Assembly (NCBI RefSeq): GCF_035222275.1
Contig: NC_085886.1
Span: forward strand, 2,728,001-2,792,000
DNA length: 64,000 nucleotides
Direction of reading: 5' to 3'
DNA from: Podospora bellae-mahoneyi
Taxonomy: Eukaryota; Ascomycota; Sordariomycetes; Sordariales; Podosporaceae
Shown here one piece after another: positions 56,419 to 64,000 of the stretch. Position numbers and translations under genes: made by a program. Under the pieces are notes generated by a model that worked only from the letters and a program-made list of their open reading frames with translations, was not told the DNA's origin and searched no databases. Positions within the stretch are counted from its first letter, which is position 1. Every line of letters starts with the position of its first letter.

Positions 56419-58125
56419 TCACAGGTACTTGTATGGGTTGAGGATACCGTTCTATCGCCTAGGTCAGCCTTGGCTGCCACAAAGTCTGGGGAAAGAGAGA
56501 AAAGATCCTACCGGGTCAAACGTGTTCTTGATGTTCTTCATCAGGCCAACCATGGTCGGGTTGCGGCTGTAGCCGATGTACTTCTTCTTCATGAGGCCAA
56601 GCCCATGCTCGGCGCTGATGCTGCCCTGCCTTTCCGCAATCCACTCATAGACATATGGCTCCAGCACTTTTTCCACCCGCTCGTCGAACCGCCGCGTGGA
56701 CACATTGAGGTGCAGATTGGCATCGCCCATGTGGCCGTATCCGACGACCGCTCTGACAGGGAACTCGTCCGTGTCGCCAAGCAGACCAGCAGCGTCGATC
56801 CGGGCCTTGACGTCCTCGACCATCTGATAGAGTTCTTTCAGGGGAATCGAAACGTCGTATTTGTACACGCCGCCGAGATGGCCCAGCGCCTCGGTGATAC
56901 CCTCACGCCATGTCCACAACGACCTGATCTGGGTCTCGTTCTCGGCAAGCGTTCCATCAGCCACAATGCCCTTTTCCATGACGTCCTCCAGGAATGACTG
57001 AAGCTTCTCTGCGTCGTGCTCGGCGTTGGAACCGCTGGTCTCAATCAAACAGTAGAAGGGATACTTTTCCTCCAATGGGCTCTTGTTGCCTGTGACATCT
57101 CGTACCAGCTGCTGACTGCCCTCGTCCATCAGCTCGAAAGCTGAAAGAATCTCGCCCAGCTGACCCTTGGCTTCACGGAAAGCCTGTTGGGCCAGCTCGT
57201 AGGACTCGATGCCGAACAAGGCCACGTTCTGGGCCGCCGACCGCTGGGGACATTGGATCGAGACCTTGGTGATGATGCCGATGGTGCCCTCAGCCCCGAT
57301 GAACAGCTGCTTCAGATCGTAGCCAGTGTTGTTCTTGCGAAGCTTGCAGAGGTCGTCCACAATGGTGCCGTCGGCCAAAACGGCCTCAATGCCCAGGGTG
57401 GTGCCGTGCAAGCTCCCGTAGCGGAGAAGACGCAAGCCTCCGGCGTTGGTAGCCAAGTTTCCTCCGATGTGGCATGAGCCCTTGGCCCCGAGATCCAAGG
57501 GGAAGATATAACCCTTGCTCGCCAGAAACTGATCCGCCACTTCCAGAATAGTTCCCGCCTCTGCCACCAAGATGCCGCTGACCTCGTCGAACTCGATAAT
57601 CTTGTTCATGCGGCTCATGTTGATGACAATCTCGTCAAAGACCGGAACAGAACCGCCAACCAGACCGGTGTTGCCACCCTGAGGTACCACGGCCAACATG
57701 TTGTCATTGCAGTACTTGAGGATCTTGCTGACCTCTTCCGTGGTACCCGGCTTGAGCACCAACCTGCAGTGGCCGCGATATTTGTTCATCCAATCACTGT
57801 TGAAGGGGGCGATGTCGTCGGCAGCGTCGCTTGTCACACCGTCAACCACGGCAGACTCACTTCCCAGTACGTCCTTGAAGAACTTGACATGTTCTGGGGT
57901 GACTTGGGCGAATCTCGAGTCTCGTTGGATGTCGGGGTACTTTTCGCTGGTGAGCTCGCCCTTTTGGGACACGGCTGTCGGTTGAAAAAGTCTTGGCCTC
58001 GATGTGCTGATGTGTCTGACGGTATGGCGGGAGAGGGACTGCCTCAGGAGTGGTTGTCTGCTCACTTCTGTGGTGGATCTGGCGAGCCTTCTCAAGACGG
58101 GCGTTAACTGGCAACGGGCGGCCAT
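56419..58125 (-). CDS. dld2: Mitochondrial D-2-hydroxyglutarate / D-lactate dehydrogenase (Dld2-like, FAD)
   Basis: Exon 1 is 58125..56512, the 60-nt intron 56511..56452 and exon 2 56451..56419, giving 548 aa. The N-terminus is Arg/Ser-rich (LRRLARSTTEVSRQPLLRQS) as for a mitochondrial targeting peptide. The FAD_binding_4 domain is at about residues 120-295 (VVPQGGNTGLVGGSVPVFDE, GAKGSCHIGGNLATNAGGLR), followed by the FAD-oxidase C-terminal domain (VVGYGHMGDANLHLNV, SAEHGLGLMKKKYI). Splicing gives the standard end FDPNGILNPYKYL. The sequence follows yeast Dld2/Dld3, now known as D-2-hydroxyglutarate:acceptor transhydrogenases, more closely than Dld1. The last exon is only 33 nt and is missed if the frame is read through the intron. 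It diverges from the proteasome gene. Confidence 0.92.
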
Positions 58126-58661
58126 TGTGAGCTTGTTAGGTAGATATCTAACTTTTTTTCCCAGCTGAACAGAAATTCGGGGTAAAGCTGGATCTATATG
58201 ATGCGCCCGGCAGAGGAACTGATTATAAACTGAGCGCCTGTCTCGTCCAAGACCGTGGGTCGGGGGCCGATATATAACAGAGAGTATGACTTCAACTTTG
58301 AGATTTCAATGAGAGCAGCGACATCGGTTCACACACTGTTAAAACAGCCGGCCCGCCTAAACCCCGCTGCCAGCTGCAACTGACTTTCAGCAGCGGCAGC
58401 AGCTGCCCCGCGAGAACACTGAGAGATATGGCTTGGCAGAATGGTCTGTGCTTCCCCTCTTGGAGCTGGGCTGGGGGGAGCTGTCAGCCTCAAGCTCGTC
58501 GTCACAGCTGTGGTAGCCTGCCCTTCCAAACCAAAGCCAACATCAACCACCACGACCTCGAATTCCACTGCCCAACCCCACTGCCCGAATTGCCATCTAA
58601 ACCCCCGAACCAGTACTCGAACCTCCAGACTTAACATCCAAACCCCCAGAAATCTACAATC
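58126..58661. promoter_or_regulatory. Divergent upstream region, D2HG dehydrogenase (-) / proteasome alpha4 (+)
   Basis: 536 bp, no gene seen. The right third is C-rich and probably leader. Confidence 0.4.
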
Positions 58662-59671
58662 ATGGCATCGGGCTACGATAGAGCGCTCTCAGGTACGTGT
58701 TACCTCCCATCCAACCCCAACACCACCACCAATTCCCCACATCCTTGCAGCCATCACTAACAACCCTTACCACGTACAGTCTTCAGGTACCTTTCCCACC
58801 ACCACCACCCTCTCTCCTCAAACCCAAACTAACCCCCCCTCCCCAGTCCCGACGGCCACGTCTTCCAAGTCGAATACGCCGGCGAGGCCGTCAAGCGAGG
58901 AACCTGCGCCGTAGGCGTCAAAGGCCAAGATGTCGTCGTCCTCGGCTGCGAGAAGCGCTCAGCCATGAAGCTCCAAGACACCCGCATTACCCCCTCCAAG
59001 ATCGGCCTCATCGACACGCACGTTTGCCTCGCCTTTGCCGGCCTCAACGCCGACGCCCGCATCCTCGTCGACAAGGCCCGGTTAGAGGCCCAGTCCCACA
59101 GGCTCAACCTCGAGGACCCCGTTACGATCGAGTACATCACCAAGTACGTTGCCGGAGTGCAGCAGCGGTACACACAGAGTGGTGGCGTGAGACCTTTTGG
59201 CATCTCCACGTTGATTGTGGGGTTTGATAAGGGGAGTGAGGTGCCGAGGTTGTATCAGACGGAGCCGTCGGGGATCTATTCTGCTTGGTAAGGTTTTTTG
59301 GTTCTGGGATTTTGGGGTAGAAGGATGCTGATACCCATTCAAGGAAAGCGAATGCCATCGGCCGTTCCAGCAAGACAGTCCGCGAGTTCCTCGAGCGCAA
59401 CTACAAGGAGGATATGGACCGGGAAGCCACTGTTCGACTCGCCATCAAGTCTTTGTTGGAGGTGGTGCAAACTGGCGCCAAGAATATCGAGATTGCCATC
59501 ATGGCGCCTGGCAAGACGTTGGAGTTGCTGCCGGTGGAGGATATTGAGAATTACGTCAAGAATATCGAGCAGGAGAAGCAAGAAGAGGCGGACAAGAAGA
59601 AGAAGGGCCGGACTCCAGGGCAGGGCAGTGCTGCCATATTGACTCGGCAAAAGGATGAGTCTGAGCAGTAG
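58662..59671 (+). CDS. pre6: 20S proteasome subunit alpha4 (Pre6/PSMA7)
   Basis: Exons are 58662-58692, 58780-58786 (7 nt), 58847-59287 and 59344-59671, giving 268 aa. Introns are 87, 60 and 56 nt. The product starts [24 protein letters not shown], where the residues VFS are encoded across the microexon. The alpha-subunit signature (YDRALSxFSPDGxxFQVEYA) and [55 protein letters not shown] and [14 protein letters not shown] identify alpha4. It forms part of the outer rings of the core particle. A Lys-rich tail ([11 protein letters not shown]) follows. A Gly stands where yeast Pre6 has Leu in VEYALEAVKRG. The microexon is required to keep the frame and the invariant F-S-P-D-G motif. Confidence 0.95.
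58780..58786 (+). other. 7-nt microexon of proteasome alpha4
   Basis: TCTTCAG, bounded by TACAG on the left and GTACC on the right. It contributes the last two bases of a Val codon, a Phe codon and the first two bases of a Ser codon. Confidence 0.88.
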
Positions 59672-59939
59672 GGTGTTGGTCAAGGAGCAGAGATAGATGG
59701 GGTGGCGCCTGGCTTTTAGAGCAGAAGCGAGCGCTGGTTGGTTGAGGAATTCAAATGTATGATAATACCACCCACTTGCAGTTCACACGATGAATTCATA
59801 TCAAAGATGGCAAGACTCCATGCTGTCATCTCCCAGATGTAATGTTTTTATTCTTCTTCCATGGGTATCGCAAATCCAGTAAGTAGTAAACGCTCGCTTT
59901 GTTTTATACATATGCTTTCTTGGTCTTCTTCCTCCTTAC

Positions 59940-60406
59940 TTAACCCAACTTGTCAACATCGGCATCGGGATCAAACACGGTCGGCCTTTCTTTCTTGGCG
60001 GCTACCCTGTCATCCTTGAGCATCCTGGCGTCGACCCGGACATCGTCGGCCTCGACGGTGATGGCGGCCTTGGGGGTGAGGGCGTCGAGGACGAAGTGAT
60101 TGTCGCAGTGGGGGCAGTACTCGTCCGCCTCCTCAAACTCTTTGACGTCCTTGCGGAAGCACTTTTTGCACTTTTTGCAGGCGAAGACCATCTCGAAGGA
60201 CTGGAGGAGGGGGTGGGTTTGGGATTCGGTATGGCAGTCTACGCAGTCGAACCATTTCCTGCAGCAGGGGGAGCGGATCGAGACTTGGGCGTTTAGGATA
60301 TGTTTACTGGGAGGCGAGCGTCAGCGAGCGAGACCTATGTTGTGATGGGCTGGTTGGGATAAGGTGTGATGGTGTTGTTTGGGGAAATGAGGTGTACGTA
60401 CCACAT
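59940..60406 (-). CDS. Small CHY-type zinc-finger protein
   Basis: Exon 1 has only 5 coding bases (60406..60402); the 95-nt intron is 60401..60307 and exon 2 60306..59940, giving 123 aa. The joined product begins MCKHILNAQVSIRSPCC and continues RKWFDCVDCHTESQTHPL, then FACKKCKKCFRKDVKEFEEA and DEYCPHCDNHFVLDA. The CKH start, CC..W..C..CH pattern and later CxxCxxCF and CPHC pairs make a CHY-type zinc finger (the family of Pirh2 and, in reduced form, yeast Hot13). No RING domain is present. The function of such short fungal CHY proteins is not clear to me; redox or zinc handling is a guess from Hot13. It converges on the proteasome gene, 268 bp away. Confidence 0.82.
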
Positions 60407-61199
60407 GTTGTCAAAGGGGGGTAGTCCTTGCGGTGGTGGTTAAGCTTTCGTTGGTGATTATCGTAAGGCAGTTGGTTTGTGAGATTCGGAGGGTGGGCAA
60501 GGATCGGAGATACGGCTTGGCTATCCCGTGGTTTGTTAAATTAGGTATCGGCTTTGGAGGAGCCCTCCTCATCATGGTGTAGAAGGTTGTAGTAGGGGTT
60601 TGGTGGGTGGGGGGGCGTGGCAGAAGCGGTGGAGTGGGGCCGGTGATAAAAGCTTGGCATTATTTATAAGAAGTGTGGGGACATGTACCTTTATTACGTG
60701 GGGCTTCTACAGGGCAAGAGACGGATGCACTCCAGGAACTGTGCATGAGAAGATCAAGGTTTGGAACCAACAGACGGAGCTTCTAGAATGGGGCTGTTGG
60801 TGTGTGAGAGGAATGTTGTTGGTCGGTTGGTGGTTTGGGACTTAAGTAAGATTTGTAGTGAATATTTTACTCTGTAGAGACCAGTGAAGAGGTACCCGGG
60901 AAGTGGGTGAACAGGTACCGGTGGTCGGGACTCGGGAGCGCACCGTGCACGTGGAAGGGGCTGTGGGAAGAACTGCACTGTGGGGCTTCGCAAGGCACAC
61001 CCTTGGATTAGTCAACCAACAGGCAACCAACCCGCAGCCACTATGTCAGAGCGCCGTTTCAACTCTTGCCATTGAACTTTCAACTTCTCTTTCTCACCAC
61101 CCAATTGCCACTGACAAAAGAGTCGCTGCCATCCCATCGCCCGGCGTTTATTTGCGGCAACCTCGCCGCGCCCGTACCGATAAGATACATTGGGACAAG
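60407..61199. promoter_or_regulatory. Divergent upstream region, CHY gene (-) / XPB (+)
   Basis: 793 bp. The frame upstream of the XPB ATG stays open for about 99 codons but has no other in-frame ATG, so it is treated as leader. No gene seen. Confidence 0.4.
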
Positions 61200-63779
61200 A
61201 TGCCGCCGAAGAGAAAGGCGCCTGGCACTCAGGGTGCGGCGGCGAAAGCTGGTCGCACCTCGGCGCTCTCAACGCCCGGTCCTGGCACCCCGCGCAGTCT
61301 TGATAGCTCCATGATGTCCGAGGAGGATGAGGACTTTTTGAACGACGAGGATGTCGATGACGCTCAGAAGCAGCGCGAGGACATGCTCGCGAAGGAGGCG
61401 GACCAGTTCGTGAACAAGTGGGCCCTCACCTCCAAGAATGTGGACGGCGGTGAGGAGGCGGGTCAAAGAACCTACGATGCCGCCTCTCAGTACTTCAAGA
61501 AGAGAGACTACTCTCACTACCAGCTCAAGCCCGATCACCAGAACCGCCCGCTCTGGATCGAGCCGGACGGGACCATTGTGCTAGAGCGTTTCAGCCCGCT
61601 GTCAGAGCAGGCCACAGACTTTCTGATCACCATTGCCGAGCCAAAGTCGCGTCCATCTCTGCTTCACGAGTACCGCATCACAACGCACAGCTTGTATGCC
61701 GCTGTGTCGATTGGTCTCAGGCCGCAAGATATCATAAACACACTCGATCGCTTCCTGAAGACACCGCTGCCTCCCAGGATTCTCAACTTCATTAGCAGTT
61801 GTACCCAGAGCTACGGCAAGGTAAAGCTCGTGCTCAAGAACAACAAGTACTTTGTAGAGAGCGTTGATACACAACTGCTTCAGAAGCTGTTGGCTGATCC
61901 ACAAATTCGTGCAGCCCGCATCTCTGGGACTACTGACATCAGCACCAGCTATGCGCCCACCATGGCCGGCTTGGTCATTCCCGGCACCAAGAACGCTGCC
62001 GGCGTCCACCAGGCCGATCTGAAGCAGGGGAATAATCAAAATGGCGAGCAAGGGCAGGCAGGCGCCGAGGCCGATGTCTTTGCTGCCTTGAATGAAGAAG
62101 ATGATGATGACGAGAAGGAAGCCGTTCACTCTTTTGAGATCTCGGATGCCTCGGTCGAAACGGTGCAGAAACAGTGCCTGGAGATCGGCTTCCCAATCCT
62201 CGAAGAGTACGACTTCCGAAACGACAATGTGAACCCTAACCTCGAGATTGACCTCCGGCCCAACACTCTGATCCGGCCGTACCAGGAGAAGAGTCTCAGC
62301 AAGATGTTTGGCAACGGCAGAGCCAAGAGCGGTATCATTGTCTTGCCTTGCGGAGCGGGCAAAACGTTGGTGGGTATCACGGCTGCTTGTACCATCAGGA
62401 AGGGAGTTATTGTCCTCTGCACGAGTTCTATGTCAGTCGTCCAGTGGCGCCAGGAGTTCCTCAAGTGGTCCAACATCAACCCAGAGGACATCGCTGTCTT
62501 CACAGCCGACAGCAAGAACAAGTTCTCGGGGAGTACTGGCATCATTGTCACCACATACTCCATGGTGACCAACTCCAGAGAACGGTCTCACGACAGTAAG
62601 AAGATGATGGATTTCCTCAGAGGGCGAGAATGGGGTCTGATGCTCCTCGACGAAGTCCACGTCGTCCCCGCCGATGTCTTCCGTCGCGTCATCTCGTCTA
62701 TCAAGTCGCACTCTAAGCTTGGTCTCACCGCCACCCTCCTCCGTGAGGATGACAAGATCTCCCATCTCAACTTCCTCATCGGGCCCAAGCTCTATGAGGC
62801 CAACTGGATGGAATTATCTCAACAAGGCCACATCGCCAAGGTCCAGTGCGCAGAAGTGTGGTGTTCCATGCCCCCGGAATTCTACGACGAGTATCTCCGC
62901 GCCAACTCCCACATGAAGCGCACCCTCTACGCCATGAACCCGAGGAAATTCCAAGCTTGCCAGTACCTGATCAACTATCACGAAGCGCGCGGCGACAAGA
63001 TCATCGTCTTCTCTGATGAGCTTTACTCTCTCAAACAGTATGCTCTCAAACTCAAAAAGGTCTTCATCTACGGCGGCACCGGCCAGGCGGAGCGCATGCA
63101 AGTCCTCGAAAACTTTCAGCACAATCCCGATGTCAACACTCTCTTCTTGTCCAAGATTGGCGACACCTCCCTCGATCTGCCCGAAGCAACCTGTCTCATC
63201 CAGATTTCCTCTCATTTCGGCTCCCGTAGGCAAGAGGCCCAGCGTCTCGGCCGTATCCTACGAGCCAAGCGTCGTAACGATGAAGGCTTCAACGCCTTTT
63301 TCTACTCTCTGGTATCGAAAGACACCCAAGAGATGTACTACTCCTCCAAGCGCCAGGCCTTCCTCGTTGATCAGGGGTACGCCTTCAAGGTTATCACTCA
63401 GTTAGCCAACATCAACGACACGCCCGATCTTGCCTTTGCCACGCCTCAGGAACGCCGGGAGCTTCTTCAACGAACGTTGGTCGACAATGAGAAGGGCTTT
63501 GAGCAAGACGCCGAGACTGATGATCTGTTTGGGAAGCCCTCTGGCAGGAGAGGTGCTGGGGGTGCCAGGGGAAGGAAGGCTGGGAATGGGGTTAGGAGGA
63601 CAGCGGGTACGCTTGGGGAGCTGTCGGGTGGGCAGGATATGGCGTATATTGAGCAGAACAAGGCTGCGAATAAGGGGTTAAAGGGCAAGGGGGCGGGGAA
63701 GAAGGCGGATGCTGGGGGGCAGAATTCGTTCTTTAAGAAGATTCAGAGGGAGAAGGAGAAGATTAAGGGGGCGAGATAA
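61200..63779 (+). CDS. ssl2: TFIIH DNA helicase XPB/Ssl2 (Rad25)
   Basis: Single exon, 859 aa, starting [12 protein letters not shown]. An acidic N-terminus precedes the XPB damage-recognition/N-terminal domain (residues about 100-240: [39 protein letters not shown]). Helicase motifs follow: [20 protein letters not shown] (Q-like), Walker [17 protein letters not shown] in [19 protein letters not shown], the SAT-like [12 protein letters not shown] containing the XPB RED motif, then [19 protein letters not shown] and motif [19 protein letters not shown] is the 3'-5' translocase of TFIIH for promoter opening and nucleotide excision repair. The tail is Gly/Lys-rich and changes to G-rich codons. 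Length matches yeast Ssl2. Confidence 0.97.
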   Translation: MPPKRKAPGTQGAAAKAGRTSALSTPGPGTPRSLDSSMMSEEDEDFLNDEDVDDAQKQREDMLAKEADQFVNKWALTSKNVDGGEEAGQRTYDAASQYFKKRDYSHYQLKPDHQNRPLWIEPDGTIVLERFSPLSEQATDFLITIAEPKSRPSLLHEYRITTHSLYAAVSIGLRPQDIINTLDRFLKTPLPPRILNFISSCTQSYGKVKLVLKNNKYFVESVDTQLLQKLLADPQIRAARISGTTDISTSYAPTMAGLVIPGTKNAAGVHQADLKQGNNQNGEQGQAGAEADVFAALNEEDDDDEKEAVHSFEISDASVETVQKQCLEIGFPILEEYDFRNDNVNPNLEIDLRPNTLIRPYQEKSLSKMFGNGRAKSGIIVLPCGAGKTLVGITAACTIRKGVIVLCTSSMSVVQWRQEFLKWSNINPEDIAVFTADSKNKFSGSTGIIVTTYSMVTNSRERSHDSKKMMDFLRGREWGLMLLDEVHVVPADVFRRVISSIKSHSKLGLTATLLREDDKISHLNFLIGPKLYEANWMELSQQGHIAKVQCAEVWCSMPPEFYDEYLRANSHMKRTLYAMNPRKFQACQYLINYHEARGDKIIVFSDELYSLKQYALKLKKVFIYGGTGQAERMQVLENFQHNPDVNTLFLSKIGDTSLDLPEATCLIQISSHFGSRRQEAQRLGRILRAKRRNDEGFNAFFYSLVSKDTQEMYYSSKRQAFLVDQGYAFKVITQLANINDTPDLAFATPQERRELLQRTLVDNEKGFEQDAETDDLFGKPSGRRGAGGARGRKAGNGVRRTAGTLGELSGGQDMAYIEQNKAANKGLKGKGAGKKADAGGQNSFFKKIQREKEKIKGAR

Positions 63780-64000
63780 GGGACGTGTCCATTGCGGCTT
63801 TGCGTTGTCGTAGCAGTGGCTTTTGGCGTTTTGAGACGTTTAGCGAGCAGGGCAAAGGGTGTATTAGATTGTATTTTTTTTTTTTGGATCAACAAGATTG
63901 ACACAGCATCATATCACAAGTGGCGTTGGGCTTGGGATGGGGTTGGGCTGGATGGCTTGCTCCGAGAAGGGGGTATATAGACAGTGTGCCTTTGGCTCTG
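63780..64000. other. 3' flank of XPB to the window end
   Basis: 221 bp with a T run near 63876-63886; no gene seen. Confidence 0.5.

Noticed and set aside
60903-61199. N-terminal extension of XPB
   Set aside because: Open in frame but without any in-frame ATG before 61200; MPPKRK at 61200 matches the expected length.

Overview
The window is nuclear DNA of a filamentous ascomycete, most likely a sordariomycete of the order Sordariales (Podospora/Chaetomium/Neurospora-like; inference). The signs are many short spliceosomal introns (about 53-95 nt) with GTRNGY donors and CTAAC/CTGAC-like branch points, an intron-bearing tRNA-His, a Zn(II)2Cys6 regulator, a WSC-domain secreted protein, a heterotrimeric G-protein gamma subunit of Neurospora type, and SWR1, kinetochore and mitochondrial proteins that match filamentous fungi best by eye. 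I see no transposon, retroelement, CRISPR array, rRNA gene or secondary-metabolite cluster. This is an ordinary gene-bearing chromosome arm, not an accessory island.

Layout, left to right. 0-6 kb: RNA polymerase subunit RPB6 (partial, -) diverges from a TFIIIA-like zinc-finger gene (+); then an Rdx/SelW-type thioredoxin-fold gene (-) and the G-gamma subunit (-). 7-11 kb: translation factor eIF3a (+). 14-16 kb: secreted two-WSC protein (+). 16-18 kb: tRNA-His(GTG) with intron (+) and tRNA-Gly(GCC) (-). 18.7-21.2 kb: mitoribosomal protein bL19m (-), divergent from an unrecognised mitochondrial protein (+). 21-27 kb: mitochondrial cysteine synthase (-), SWR1 subunit Vps72/YL1 (+), V-ATPase assembly factor Vma22 (-). 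28-33 kb: Cdc42 GTPase (+) and cytosolic asparaginyl-tRNA synthetase (+). 35-44 kb: four-RRM Nrd1-like RNA-binding protein (+), Mis12/Mtw1 kinetochore protein (+), TRK potassium transporter (-). 46.9-51.7 kb: mitochondrial PPR protein (-), divergent from an intracellular histidine phosphatase (+). 52.9-54.8 kb: Zn(II)2Cys6 factor (-). 56.4-60.4 kb: D-2-hydroxyglutarate/D-lactate dehydrogenase (-), 20S proteasome alpha4 (+), CHY zinc-finger protein (-). 61.2-63.8 kb: TFIIH helicase XPB/Ssl2 (+).

The genes do not form one pathway. Functional themes recur: transcription and chromatin (RPB6, TFIIIA, XPB, Vps72), translation (eIF3a, AsnRS, tRNAs, bL19m, PPR), signalling and polarity (G-gamma, Cdc42), and mitochondrial metabolism. 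Divergent pairs with shared promoters are common, at roughly 0.3, 0.42, 0.54, 0.79, 0.3-0.5 and 1.5 kb apart.

The most unusual signal belongs to no single gene. In about ten genes the coding strand switches, inside the open frame, from C-rich synonymous codons near the 5' end to G-rich ones (GGG, AGG, GTG) near the 3' end, sometimes in several alternating blocks. Other points are a 7-nt microexon in the proteasome gene, an apparent one-base homopolymer shift near the start of cysteine synthase, a 99-codon open extension ahead of the G-gamma start, a 0.8-kb leader without any ATG before the Nrd1-like gene, and a cysteine-rich C-terminal repeat region in the WSC protein.
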